Below, in pieces: positions 28,442 through 37,638 of a stretch of DNA of 64,000 nt. The stretch is from Maribellus sp. CM-23 (GTDB taxonomy: Bacteria; Bacteroidota; Bacteroidia; Bacteroidales; Prolixibacteraceae), in assembly GCF_021354595.1 (NCBI RefSeq), contig NZ_JADWYJ010000002.1, positions 682,001 through 746,000 on the forward strand. The letters run 5' to 3'. Below the pieces are notes generated by a model. It was not told the origin of the DNA, searched no databases, and worked only from the letters and a program-made list of their open reading frames with translations. The stretch's first letter is position 1. Every line of letters starts with the position of its first letter. Made by a program: the position numbers and the translations under genes.

Positions 28442-29980
28442 TTAATAAAGGACTATTGCCTTCCCGATTAATTTTTGTACTTCAAGAGTCAAAGGGACTT
28501 CAGAAGGCTGTTGATGTGACCATAAACCAAAATTCCAAAGACCTCTTACTTTATTATTACCTAATGCCGCGTTGTAAAACTTCCAGTTTATCTCAGCAAC
28601 TTCAGCATCGGAAAGCGTACCTTCAAAATGAGTTTGAGGGATTAGAAAGATATCATTATCTGGCCTGATATTCATTAAAAGATTATTCATATTGACAACC
28701 TGATTAAAATTGTCAATAGCAACATATTTATCAGCTCCAACCCAATCAATGCTACTGTTTATTCCTGCAATACGAGTGTCATTAATATCTTCCACTGTAG
28801 GATATGCAAATACAGCAATCACTGGCATATTGGGTAAATCTGATTTTATCTGATTCAACACCGTATTATAGTCGGAAAGGCCTACATTCACGGCCCAAAA
28901 TGGCTCATCTACAACATACAATGCCTTTATTTTATCAATATTCTGATTAATATCCGCCAAAAGAAGATTCCATTGAGTTAACCAATCTGGTCTAAGATTT
29001 CCACTTGAATCTGCCCAAAACTGCCACCTTGCTTGCAAGACATGTGTCCTTGTATTTGGTGTACTTGATGTTATTGATGCTATGAAATTAAAATTAGTGT
29101 AATCTTCTACCTCACTTAAATGTTCGCCATAGGCTCCAGAAGCCCAGTAATATCCGTAATGTTTAACATGACCTTCTGTAGTACTATGTTGAGTGTTAAT
29201 TACCAGATCGTCAAACCATGAAACATGCCCACTTTGATTTTCGATATACGCACCTAAAAACACATAAGCAAAAGCAGGTAAGGACTCATCTAAAACCGCT
29301 GTTACTTGAATACCGTTAATTGTGGCAACTAATTGGTTGGGCATGATATCTAAAACAACTTTATATTCTGCTGCCGGTGTTACTATCCCGTTGACACTTT
29401 TTGAATTCCCATTTTGAAAAACCTGAACACTACCATTAGAGCCAATAATAAAAGCAAACTCAGTTTCAGTTGCATATCCTTTTTTTGAAGAATTCCCATC
29501 CAACATAAATGAAGTCCAGCTACTATTACTTACATCCCCTTTTACTGGATCTGTTGAAAAACTCGCTCGATACCTTGTCGCAGGACCTGCAGCAATCTGC
29601 TTATTTAACATGACAGCAGAATGCTCTAAATGAAAGGACAGAGCATTGGGATTAAACGGATGATTTACCTGGGAAAACCATGGCTGAATTATTTTTGCAT
29701 ACCAAGTCCCTTCTTTTCTTATCCAATTGGTATTTTTCCATGGTCCGTATAATTGTCTGTACGCCAAATGATCATTTAGCCCATAATTGTTTGAAACGTC
29801 AGCACCATTAAAATTGTCAACATACTCAAACCCCCAATCACAATCAATAGTGCCCGATTTCAACATATTTTCAGAGTTGTCCCCGATGACAATCTCATCC
29901 TGTTTTATTGAATCATCTTCCTTATTACAACCCGAAAAAATAAGAACTGCTACCAATAAAATATATAGTCTTTTCATCAT
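28442..29980 (-). CDS. Lipoprotein with jelly-roll and barrel domains, copy A of a tandem pair
   Basis: 512 residues, lipobox VLIFSGC (Cys18). Beta-sandwich about 48-265 and barrel about 270-512, with DEP at 358-360 in the segment ALYVVDEPFWAV. The barrel motifs GYYWASGAYGEHLSEV, WVGADKYVAID and GLWNFGLWSHQQP recur in the neighbour copy. It is the first gene after SusD, 265 bp downstream, so by position it takes the place where SusE/F-type surface proteins or the first surface enzyme usually lie. It could be an endo-acting enzyme or a non-catalytic binding protein. Confidence 0.6.
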   Translation of the reverse strand: MMKRLYILLVAVLIFSGCNKEDDSIKQDEIVIGDNSENMLKSGTIDCDWGFEYVDNFNGADVSNNYGLNDHLAYRQLYGPWKNTNWIRKEGTWYAKIIQPWFSQVNHPFNPNALSFHLEHSAVMLNKQIAAGPATRYRASFSTDPVKGDVSNSSWTSFMLDGNSSKKGYATETEFAFIIGSNGSVQVFQNGNSKSVNGIVTPAAEYKVVLDIMPNQLVATINGIQVTAVLDESLPAFAYVFLGAYIENQSGHVSWFDDLVINTQHSTTEGHVKHYGYYWASGAYGEHLSEVEDYTNFNFIASITSSTPNTRTHVLQARWQFWADSSGNLRPDWLTQWNLLLADINQNIDKIKALYVVDEPFWAVNVGLSDYNTVLNQIKSDLPNMPVIAVFAYPTVEDINDTRIAGINSSIDWVGADKYVAIDNFNQVVNMNNLLMNIRPDNDIFLIPQTHFEGTLSDAEVAEINWKFYNAALGNNKVRGLWNFGLWSHQQPSEVPLTLEVQKLIGKAIVLY

Positions 29981-30245
29981 TCTATGTTTAAAAATTGATT
30001 GTTCAAAAATCTATACACCTTGCCCTTTTTATTCCAGAAACTAAAATCCGGGCAACCCATAACACACCTATAACCACATGACGACCAAACAACTACACTC
30101 ATTCCTCTCTATGATAGAAACATAAGAGATTAGATAAAGGAGAAAGAGTACTTCCCCTTCATCTAAATTTATCTCTCAGTTTCTGCTATTTTGTAAGAAC
30201 TGCCAATTATGCAAATTAGAAATTGATCATTTTCTAATCGCCTCA

Positions 30246-32066
30246 CTATTCATAGCCAGGGTTCTCAATCAAATTAGAATTTTGCTGTGTGCGTGTTTTG
30301 GTAATGGGCAAATAATAGTAGTGGGACTCAAAAACAGGAGTAACATTGGGTCCCCCATCAATATTCTCGATCACTTGTAGTTGGAGCTTTCCCGAAGCAT
30401 AATCACGAACATACCTTAATCCGGTTTGCCGTTTGATAATTTCGGTTTCGGCAATCCGCCAACGCCTGAGATCCCAGTATCGATGTCCTTCGAACGCCAG
30501 TTCTACCTTTCGTTCTTTTTTTATTAGTTCAAACGAGATATCCCCCCTTGGAGCCACACCAGCCCTGTTGCGTATCGCATTAATAGCACTTAATGCTTCG
30601 CCAGGTTTATTCAGTTTAAATGCAGCTTCTGCATAATTTAGTAATACTTCTGCAAACCTGAAGATTTGCCAATCTTGCTTTGAATCAAAACCATAAGCAA
30701 GATTATTGCGACCTTCATCCAGGTATTTTAACAAGCCAAAGCTAGTGTATGGTCCATTTTTAAGTGCCTGCATACCTTTATGTGTAATGCCAAGGTATGC
30801 CCCATTTGGGTCATTTAGTTCGGCTCCATCAACTATTAATGCCTGGTGCCAGTCGATTTTTCCTCCCTGCCATGGTGTGCCATGAGTATAAATTGTTCCC
30901 AAAAAGCGAGGCTCCATTTCTTGCCAAATTTCATTATCATCCCATAACTTTCCTTCCAAAGTCTCCTTGGATAAATCAGGAGCAGTACCATCCGACTTCT
31001 CAAATGTGGAGGCAATAAATGACAAGTAAGGTTGATTTTGATTGCCATTACTCCATCCATGAGGCATTGGAGCCTGCATAAAATCCCAATACCAACCATT
31101 TCCACCAGCAAATATCATATCCTTAGTATCATGCGCCGCAACGAAAATAGCTTCAGGATTACCTTTAATCATAAAAACGTCTCTGAAATTTTTCACCTTA
31201 TCAGGGTCAACATCGTAAAGGTTGTGAATGCCATCATCTATAATCATTTTTGATGCATCATAACTTTTCTGATAATATGATTGAGCCTCACTTGCAGGAA
31301 TACCAAGTAACCCATCTAACTGCACATTACCATATTCCGCAATGCTACCTGCATACAAAGCTGCCCGTGATTTCAAGGTAAGTGCTGCATACATAGAAGC
31401 CCTCCCGGACTCTGCAACTTCAGGTAAGTCATTATAAACATCATCTATTTCGGAAATTACAAAGTCATACGACTCTTTTTCTGAGTTTCTCTTAGGGTGT
31501 AAACTTTCCTCGGTATCTGACAGTGTTTGTGCCTTTATAATGAGCGGTACACCGCCATATCTTCTTACCATCGAAAAATAATTATAGGCTCTTAAAAATC
31601 GGGCTTCCGCAACCAGCCTACTTTTTTGTTCATCGCTTAAAGGAGAATTGGGTACGTTCTCAATAAAATCATTTAACTGGCGTATAATTACATACGCATT
31701 CTCCCACCATTCCAATAATCCGCCATTAACAGTAATTCCACCAAACCGATAGTTAGACCAACTGTTATAAAATCCCCATGTTCCTTCATCCGAAATATTG
31801 TTTATTAGAGAAGCTCCCACCTGAGCTTCTATAGTCCACCCCACTCCCGAACGAATACCAACATATTTATCTGGTGTTTCATTCTCAAAAATACTCATCA
31901 TACTATAAGAGCCAGCTAAATGAGCTTCAATAGCCTTTATATCAGACCATACAATATTATCGCCAATAATATTTAAGGGTTCTTTATCCAGAATATCATC
32001 CTGACAGGCGCTAAAAACTAGTAAACCTGCTAAAAAAAGAAAAACTATATTCTTCATCTTAATCAT
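30246..32066 (-). CDS. SusD/RagB-family glycan-binding lipoprotein
   Basis: 606 residues, lipobox LLVFSAC (Cys at about 21). Typical features: NDFIENVPNSPLSDEQKSRLVAEARFLRAYNYFSMVRRYGGVPLI, FRFAEVLLNYAEAAFKLNKPGEALSAINAIRNRAG, ERKVELAFEGHRYWDLRRWR, and end LIENPGYE. It starts two bases after the SusC stop. An ATG three codons further in is also possible. It is the surface ligand-binding partner of the region 3 SusC. Confidence 0.95.
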   Translation of the reverse strand: MIKMKNIVFLFLAGLLVFSACQDDILDKEPLNIIGDNIVWSDIKAIEAHLAGSYSMMSIFENETPDKYVGIRSGVGWTIEAQVGASLINNISDEGTWGFYNSWSNYRFGGITVNGGLLEWWENAYVIIRQLNDFIENVPNSPLSDEQKSRLVAEARFLRAYNYFSMVRRYGGVPLIIKAQTLSDTEESLHPKRNSEKESYDFVISEIDDVYNDLPEVAESGRASMYAALTLKSRAALYAGSIAEYGNVQLDGLLGIPASEAQSYYQKSYDASKMIIDDGIHNLYDVDPDKVKNFRDVFMIKGNPEAIFVAAHDTKDMIFAGGNGWYWDFMQAPMPHGWSNGNQNQPYLSFIASTFEKSDGTAPDLSKETLEGKLWDDNEIWQEMEPRFLGTIYTHGTPWQGGKIDWHQALIVDGAELNDPNGAYLGITHKGMQALKNGPYTSFGLLKYLDEGRNNLAYGFDSKQDWQIFRFAEVLLNYAEAAFKLNKPGEALSAINAIRNRAGVAPRGDISFELIKKERKVELAFEGHRYWDLRRWRIAETEIIKRQTGLRYVRDYASGKLQLQVIENIDGGPNVTPVFESHYYYLPITKTRTQQNSNLIENPGYE

Positions 32067-32068
32067 TT

Positions 32069-35000
32069 TTAAAATTTCAAACTTACGCCAGCCATAATAG
32101 TCTTCTGCTGAGGATAATACGAAGTAGTTGGCTGTCCATCCTGAACAGCAAAAGGCGCTTCTGCATCTATATCATACTTATTCAACTTTGACAATGTCAA
32201 AAGATTTGTCCCCCCAATAAAGAATCTAGCACTTTGGATGTTTACTTTTTGTGTCAAAGATGTTGACAGAGTATAACCGATGGTAAAGTTTTTCAATCTT
32301 ACATAGTCACCTTTAATAAAATTACGATCGGATATATAATTAGGACCGGCGCCTCCAAGTCTTGGAATTAAAGCATCAGCATTATTGTTCTCCTGAGTCC
32401 ACCTATTTTCAAAAAAGGTTTTAGAAAAGGATGTCAAAGAAACTTGCTTATAGAAACCAAATGCACCTTGAATTAATGCCGACAAGTCAAAATTATTATA
32501 TGCAAAATTCATACTTACCCCAGCTGTCCAGTTTGGAATCTGACTTTTACCAATTTCTACCTGGTCTTTCCAGTCTAGCACTCCATCAGTATTGGTATCT
32601 ACAAATTTTACATCGCCCGGTTTCAACACCGGATCTCCGGGATATGAGAAAGTCAAATTATCAATTTGTTCCTGGCTTGTAAATAATCCATCGGTAATGT
32701 AACCAAATGTACGATCCACCCACTGTCCAGACAATTGTCTAATTCTCTTACTGTCCGGATCGGTATACTCTATCTCTTCAACGTGATCCCACTTCGCCCT
32801 TTGCCAACCAATATTTGCAACCACATCCCACTTTAGCTGATTGTGTTTACCAGAAGTTCCAACCTTTATTTCAAAGCCTCTACTATTTTGGCTATTCAAA
32901 TTTTCTAAGGGTAGTTCAATCCCAAATGTAGATGGTAAGCTGACTGTTCTTCTTGCAAGCATACCCGTTCTTTCACGGAAAAACACATCCACCTCTCCAA
33001 AGAGTTTACGATTAAAGAAAGAGTAATCAAGACCGGCATTATATATAGCCATTTCTTCCCAAGAGAATGCTCCATCAGCAAGGCCTCTGGCCGTAATCCC
33101 CATAACCGGTACGCCTCCCCAAAGAGCGGGCATTAAGGTATTGGTATAGCCAGCTATGTATTGAAAATCACCAATTCGATCGTTACCCGACTTTCCATAA
33201 CTTATTCTAAGCTTTAAATTATCCAGACTACTCATTTCTGCCATGAAGCCCTCTTCACTCATGCGCCATCCAAATGATACGCTGGGGAAATAGCCCCAAC
33301 GCGACTCTGGGGAAAACTTAGCAGATGCATCTGCACGTAAAATTATCTCTGCCAGGTATTTCTGTTTGTATCCATAATTTAATCGACCAACATAGCTTAC
33401 ACGTCCCATCTCACTCGCAGATCCATCGTTACTTTGGGTACTTGAGCTACCTGCGAACATTTGATCTAAAGTAGGAAATGAAAAATCAGATCTTCGTGCT
33501 GAAATATAATTATACTTGGTAGAAAAGGTCTCGTAAAGTGCAATTACACTTACATCATGTTCCTCATTAAAAGTATTCTTATAACTTATCGAAAACTGAC
33601 CGTTCATAGAGATAGTTTCTGCCTTTTGCTGAAATAGAGGAGAATCAGGGTTAAATTGCGAAGCAAGAGTATACGCTTCTGTATCGGTATTATAGGTATA
33701 CAAATTAACAGGCCTTGCAAAAGATTTTAACTGATGAGCAATTTGTTTGTAGTTCCCAAATGCTTTAAGCGAAAGACCTTTTACTGCCTTAACATCATAA
33801 TTCAACTGAACAGAACCTGTAAAAGTCTGAAAATCATCGTCAGTATAGCCTCCCAACTCCCTATTTGACTGAACAAGGGCTCCCCCTGTCTGAGATCCAG
33901 AATAAGGTATTTTTGTAGGATCGGGTAAGTTATCAGGGTACATTGGCTTATTATTATATAAATCAGCGAATAAATAACCGCCCCCGTTTTGCGGCCGATG
34001 TGTCGAATTTATATCATCAACAATGTATGACAAGGTAAGGCCCATAGATAAATTATCAGTCACTTTTGCATCAAGGTTTGTCTGAAAGTTATACCTGTTG
34101 TAATCTCCTCCGTTCTTTTTCCAAAAAGATTCCTGATTCATTGTTCCTAGAAATGCATAGTATTTTACAGCCTCTGATCCACCCCGCAAGGATAAATTAT
34201 AATGTTGCATAGGAGCATAATCCCGTAATATTTTACCTGCCCAATCAGTATTATAGAATCCTGGCTCCCTTGCCTCGTAATACTTTTCAATCTGCTCCGG
34301 TGTGTAAGGAACTGTTTCTTCTGGTTGTCCTGACTGCAAATGTTGCTCAGCAATTAAAGTAGTATACTGCCCAGAATTAAGTGGCTCCTGAAAATAAGTT
34401 GGTCGTTGTAGAGTGTAAGTACCATTCACCGTTATAGTTGGCTTTCCCTCTTCTCCTCTTTTGGTTGTCACCAGAATCACGCCATTTCCAGCTCTTGCCC
34501 CATAAATTGAAGCTGCCCCGTCTTTTAGTATAGTTACACTTTCAATCTGACTGGCATCAATATTATTGAAATCAGATTCGATACCGTCGACAATAATTAA
34601 AGCATTGCCAAATCCCCGAATACTTAAGTTGGCAGCATCTCGTCCTGGCTGACCACTTGCTTGCTGGGCAATTAACCCAGGTAATCTACCAGTTAAAGCA
34701 TTGCTAGATGAAGCGACTGGTACTTTTTCTAAATCATCGGCTTGAATACTCGCTATAGATCCTGTTATATTTACCTTCCTCTGTATCCCATATCCTACTG
34801 CGACCACTTCTTCAATGCCGATGGCATCCGATTTCATTGTTACATCAATATTAGTTTGATTTGCCACCTTTATTTCCTGAGAGAGCATACCAACAAATGA
34901 AAACTGCAAAGTAACACTTACGTCAACATTTGATAATGAGTAGTTACCGTCAGAATCGGTAGTTGTACCATGAGCAGTACCTTTCACTACCACAGTAACA

Positions 35001-35446
35001 CCGGGTAGTGGCAAACCATCAGGATCGGTTACTTTGCCCGAAATTGTTTTATTCTGCAAAGCAGCAACATCGCTACTTATATCAGGCGTGGTAAGTAAAA
35101 TAAAACGGTCCTTTACCTTGTAACTTACATTCGTTCCTGCAAATAACTCATCAAGAACTTCTTCAATTCTTTTGTTTTTTAAATTAACCGAAATCTCGCG
35201 TTTTACATCAATCAGCTTTTCACTGTACATGAAATAAAACTCACTCTGATTTTCAATACTTTGCAGCACCTCTTTTACTGTACTGCTTTTCTTGTTGATA
35301 TTAAGCACTTTTGTTTGTGAATAGGTTTTGCTAGCAAATACGCTAATAACTGAAATTAGCAGTAAAAAGATAGTTAGTTTCATTACGTTTAGTAGTTTTT
35401 GTATTCGAGGATACGTCTCTCGAAAAAAACAAACATTTTTTTTCAT
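32069..35446 (-). CDS. SusC/RagA-family TonB-dependent outer-membrane transporter with STN domain
   Basis: 1125 residues. Signal about 20-44, STN about 47-120 (STVKEVLQSIENQSEFYFMYSEKLI), carboxypeptidase-like domain about 135-212, EEVVAVGYGI, plug with IIVDGIESDFNNID and RAGNGVILVTTKRG, then the barrel and end TIMAGVSLKF. It is expected to import the region 3 oligosaccharide and to signal ligand occupancy to the FecR encoded 147 bp upstream through its STN domain. Confidence 0.95.
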   Translation of the reverse strand: MKKNVCFFRETYPRIQKLLNVMKLTIFLLLISVISVFASKTYSQTKVLNINKKSSTVKEVLQSIENQSEFYFMYSEKLIDVKREISVNLKNKRIEEVLDELFAGTNVSYKVKDRFILLTTPDISSDVAALQNKTISGKVTDPDGLPLPGVTVVVKGTAHGTTTDSDGNYSLSNVDVSVTLQFSFVGMLSQEIKVANQTNIDVTMKSDAIGIEEVVAVGYGIQRKVNITGSIASIQADDLEKVPVASSSNALTGRLPGLIAQQASGQPGRDAANLSIRGFGNALIIVDGIESDFNNIDASQIESVTILKDGAASIYGARAGNGVILVTTKRGEEGKPTITVNGTYTLQRPTYFQEPLNSGQYTTLIAEQHLQSGQPEETVPYTPEQIEKYYEAREPGFYNTDWAGKILRDYAPMQHYNLSLRGGSEAVKYYAFLGTMNQESFWKKNGGDYNRYNFQTNLDAKVTDNLSMGLTLSYIVDDINSTHRPQNGGGYLFADLYNNKPMYPDNLPDPTKIPYSGSQTGGALVQSNRELGGYTDDDFQTFTGSVQLNYDVKAVKGLSLKAFGNYKQIAHQLKSFARPVNLYTYNTDTEAYTLASQFNPDSPLFQQKAETISMNGQFSISYKNTFNEEHDVSVIALYETFSTKYNYISARRSDFSFPTLDQMFAGSSSTQSNDGSASEMGRVSYVGRLNYGYKQKYLAEIILRADASAKFSPESRWGYFPSVSFGWRMSEEGFMAEMSSLDNLKLRISYGKSGNDRIGDFQYIAGYTNTLMPALWGGVPVMGITARGLADGAFSWEEMAIYNAGLDYSFFNRKLFGEVDVFFRERTGMLARRTVSLPSTFGIELPLENLNSQNSRGFEIKVGTSGKHNQLKWDVVANIGWQRAKWDHVEEIEYTDPDSKRIRQLSGQWVDRTFGYITDGLFTSQEQIDNLTFSYPGDPVLKPGDVKFVDTNTDGVLDWKDQVEIGKSQIPNWTAGVSMNFAYNNFDLSALIQGAFGFYKQVSLTSFSKTFFENRWTQENNNADALIPRLGGAGPNYISDRNFIKGDYVRLKNFTIGYTLSTSLTQKVNIQSARFFIGGTNLLTLSKLNKYDIDAEAPFAVQDGQPTTSYYPQQKTIMAGVSLKF

Positions 35447-35511
35447 AGTTTTGTATTGTTAAGATTTGAAAATCCCGTTTGATTCGACTCTGCGGGTAAA
35501 TTTTTAACATT

Positions 35512-35537
35512 CAAGGAGGTGTTGGCGCACTTCCTTG
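35512..35537 (-). other. Hairpin in the fecR-susC gap of region 3
   Basis: CAAGGAGG (35512-35519) pairs with CTTCCTTG (35530-35537), with one G-T wobble, around TGTTGGCGCA. Together with the adjacent G, the loop gives GTGTTGGCGCA, the same 11 bases found in the loop of the region 2 hairpin at 18908-18937, while the stems differ. A further CCCG/CGGG pair lies at 35474-35477 and 35493-35496. Conserved loop with changed stem suggests a selected RNA structure. Confidence 0.6.
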
Positions 35538-35592
35538 TTGCTTTGGTCAAAATAGTTTTAATTCATTGTTTCATAGGCTGATCGCTTTTTAT

Positions 35593-36660
35593 TTAAGATT
35601 TACGCTTTTCTATTTCTATTTTTTGTTTTGAGAAACTACCATCAGGCAATTTGATCCTTGGGAGCCGCTTGTAAGTTATCGGCGTTGTTTCTGTCATCAG
35701 ATCAAGAATAAGAAAGAGCGGATCATTCATAAACGTAACGGTATAAGTTAACTCCTTCACGTCGTCGGCAACTTCAATATCCACATTAAACTTGCGGCTA
35801 AGTTCCTTTGCTACCAAAGTTATTGGAGTATTATCAAACACCATTTTCCCATCCTTCCAGGCTACGTACTTACCTGTGTTCCCTTTGAAAGAAGTCGTTT
35901 CTCCTGAATTCAGATTATAAATAACATGCTGGCCGGGAACCATTGTACCAACCGACTCGATTTTTTCATCCGGCAACATTTTTTCAATTACAACTTTTCC
36001 CTCTACAAGTGTTGTTGAAATAGTATTATCGCCGGAATAGGCCTGTACGTTGAACTCTGTTCCGAGTGCCTTTATATTTAACTTCCCGGTTTTAACAATA
36101 AATGGTTGGTCAGGATTATGAGCTACATCAAAATACCCTTCCCCCGACAAGCTAATTTCCCGCGAGTCGCCATTGAAACTTCGGGGATATTTAATCCGGC
36201 TTCCATAATTGAGGCTTACTTCTGTTCCGTCAGAAAGCTGAACAACTGTTTGGGATCCGATGGGGGCAATAACTTCAAGAGAATCTACCGCTAAATCGGC
36301 AAATTTATGTAAATGAAAATCATTGGTTGAAAACAAGTAAAGCACAATGCCTAACAGCGGAACAAACAAAATTGCCGCCGCCCGGCTAAACCACTTTGCC
36401 ACTTTTGAAAAGGTAACAGTTCTACTTTGTGCGCTTCTTTGATTTTGAAGATTAATCTCGTGGTGAATCCGATCAAGCAGTGCTCTGTACTTTTTTTCAT
36501 CTTGCGTGTTCGGTACGGGCTCAAACTCACGCCAATGGTCAGAAATCCATTTTTTGCGTTCCTGCTCTCCCGATTGTTCTTCCATCCACCTGGCGATCTC
36601 TTCGAACTCTTGGTCAGAGCATTTATTATTCAAATATTTTATTAGGATTTCCTTATTCAT
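35593..36660 (-). CDS. FecR-family anti-sigma factor
   Basis: 355 residues from ATG 36660 (a GTG two codons upstream at 36666 is also possible). Anti-sigma part with CSDQEFEEIARWMEEQSGEQ; membrane helix in RAAAILFVPLLGIVLYLFS; periplasmic FecR domain (VSLNYGSRIKYPRSF, GEGYFDVAHNPDQPF, TEFNVQAYSGD); C-terminal STN-like segment (PITLVAKELSRKFNVDIEV). It should restrain the region 3 sigma factor encoded 155 bp upstream. Between the two genes lies an 8-bp inverted repeat, TAAACCCG/CGGGTTTA (36722-36729 and 36754-36761). Confidence 0.92.
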   Translation of the reverse strand: MNKEILIKYLNNKCSDQEFEEIARWMEEQSGEQERKKWISDHWREFEPVPNTQDEKKYRALLDRIHHEINLQNQRSAQSRTVTFSKVAKWFSRAAAILFVPLLGIVLYLFSTNDFHLHKFADLAVDSLEVIAPIGSQTVVQLSDGTEVSLNYGSRIKYPRSFNGDSREISLSGEGYFDVAHNPDQPFIVKTGKLNIKALGTEFNVQAYSGDNTISTTLVEGKVVIEKMLPDEKIESVGTMVPGQHVIYNLNSGETTSFKGNTGKYVAWKDGKMVFDNTPITLVAKELSRKFNVDIEVADDVKELTYTVTFMNDPLFLILDLMTETTPITYKRLPRIKLPDGSFSKQKIEIEKRKS

Positions 36661-36814
36661 TGCCACTTTAACTTTGTACCTCCCCTAAACCGGGAGGTAC
36701 TAAAACACTAACTAATCTAACTAAACCCGTGAATTTAGAACATAATATCCAATCGGGTTTAATAATAGTACGCACAACTAAAAGAAGATAACTAAGGAAA
36801 AAATGTCTTTTTTT

Positions 36815-37402
36815 TCAAGACAAAAACAAAAAGAAGAATAACACACTGACAACCAAACCACTATCAATATTATTTTTTAAGAATTTCAAGATAGTTACCA
36901 GGTGATTATTTACTGTACTTTCTGAAATATTCAATTTTTGGGCTATTTCAGCATGTGTCAACCCGTCTTCCCGGCTTAACTCAAAAATCTCTTTCTGACG
37001 GGGAGTTAACCGCTCCAGCAACGACTTTAACTGATCATTTAGTTCTTTGAATTGCAATTCATCAATGACCTCTTCTGCTCCTTCTATTTGCTGAACCGAT
37101 TTCAGATACTCCCTTGATTTGGCCTCGGTCATCCTTTTCCTAAGCAGACTCATGGTTGCATTGTAGGCAATGGTGAACAAAAAGGATTCAAAGGATGCGT
37201 AAACATCCATTTTATCCCTGGAATTCCAGATTTTTATAAAAACCTCCTGCACAATTTCTTCAGCATCCTCTTCCTGCTTTAAATACATCAATACGAAACC
37301 ATGCAGTTTACGGCAATACTTGTTGTAAATAGCATCGAATGCCACTACATCTCCCTTCTTCAGAAGTTTAACTAGTTCGCTATTTGGTCTATTCCCCTTC
37401 AA
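36815..37402 (-). CDS. ECF sigma factor with TTG start and hydrophobic C-terminal tail
   Basis: 195 residues. Region 2: AEEIVQEVFIKIWNSRDKM and FLFTIAYNATMSLLRKRM. Region 4: LSREDGLTHAEIAQKLNISESTVNNHLVTILKFL. The last 14 residues (SGLVVSVLFFFLFLS) are strongly hydrophobic. No ATG lies upstream of the sigma domain: an in-frame TAA precedes the TTG at 37402 by only six codons, so translation probably starts at this TTG. A TAnnTTTG box at 37427-37434 predicts a short leader that agrees with this start. It heads region 3. Confidence 0.9.
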   Translation of the reverse strand: MKGNRPNSELVKLLKKGDVVAFDAIYNKYCRKLHGFVLMYLKQEEDAEEIVQEVFIKIWNSRDKMDVYASFESFLFTIAYNATMSLLRKRMTEAKSREYLKSVQQIEGAEEVIDELQFKELNDQLKSLLERLTPRQKEIFELSREDGLTHAEIAQKLNISESTVNNHLVTILKFLKNNIDSGLVVSVLFFFLFLS

Positions 37403-37426
37403 AAACTGACAGAATTACAAACGAAG

Positions 37427-37434
37427 CAAAGGTA
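37427..37434 (-). promoter_or_regulatory. Candidate -7 promoter box of the region 3 sigma gene
   Basis: On the minus strand this reads TACCTTTG, a TAnnTTTG match. It lies 25 bp before the TTG start at 37402, giving a leader of roughly 18-20 bases. No strong -33 TTG was located. Confidence 0.5.
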
Positions 37435-37548
37435 TCGAATCAAACATAAAAATCAATAGTTAAAAGAATTTACACTCTTTTTTCTGTCCCCGAAACATTC
37501 GAAAACAAACCATTCTCAAAAACACTGAAACGACGAAAGAGCAACAAC

Positions 37549-37585
37549 AAAAAGCGTTTAAAACTAACGTTCTAAACGCTTTTTA
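37549..37585 (-). terminator. Intrinsic terminator after the DUF2264 gene
   Basis: AGCGTTTAAAAC (37553-37564) pairs with GTTCTAAACGCT (37569-37580), with one mismatch, around TAAC. It has an A-run before and a T-run after, so it can act in both directions. It separates the DUF2264 gene, which ends at 37639, from the region 3 sigma gene. The stem sequence is close to that of the terminator at 13374-13412. Confidence 0.8.
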
Positions 37586-37638
37586 TTTTTATATCAAATG
37601 CTGAAAACTATTAATCAGCTATTCCTAATACTCTCTCA

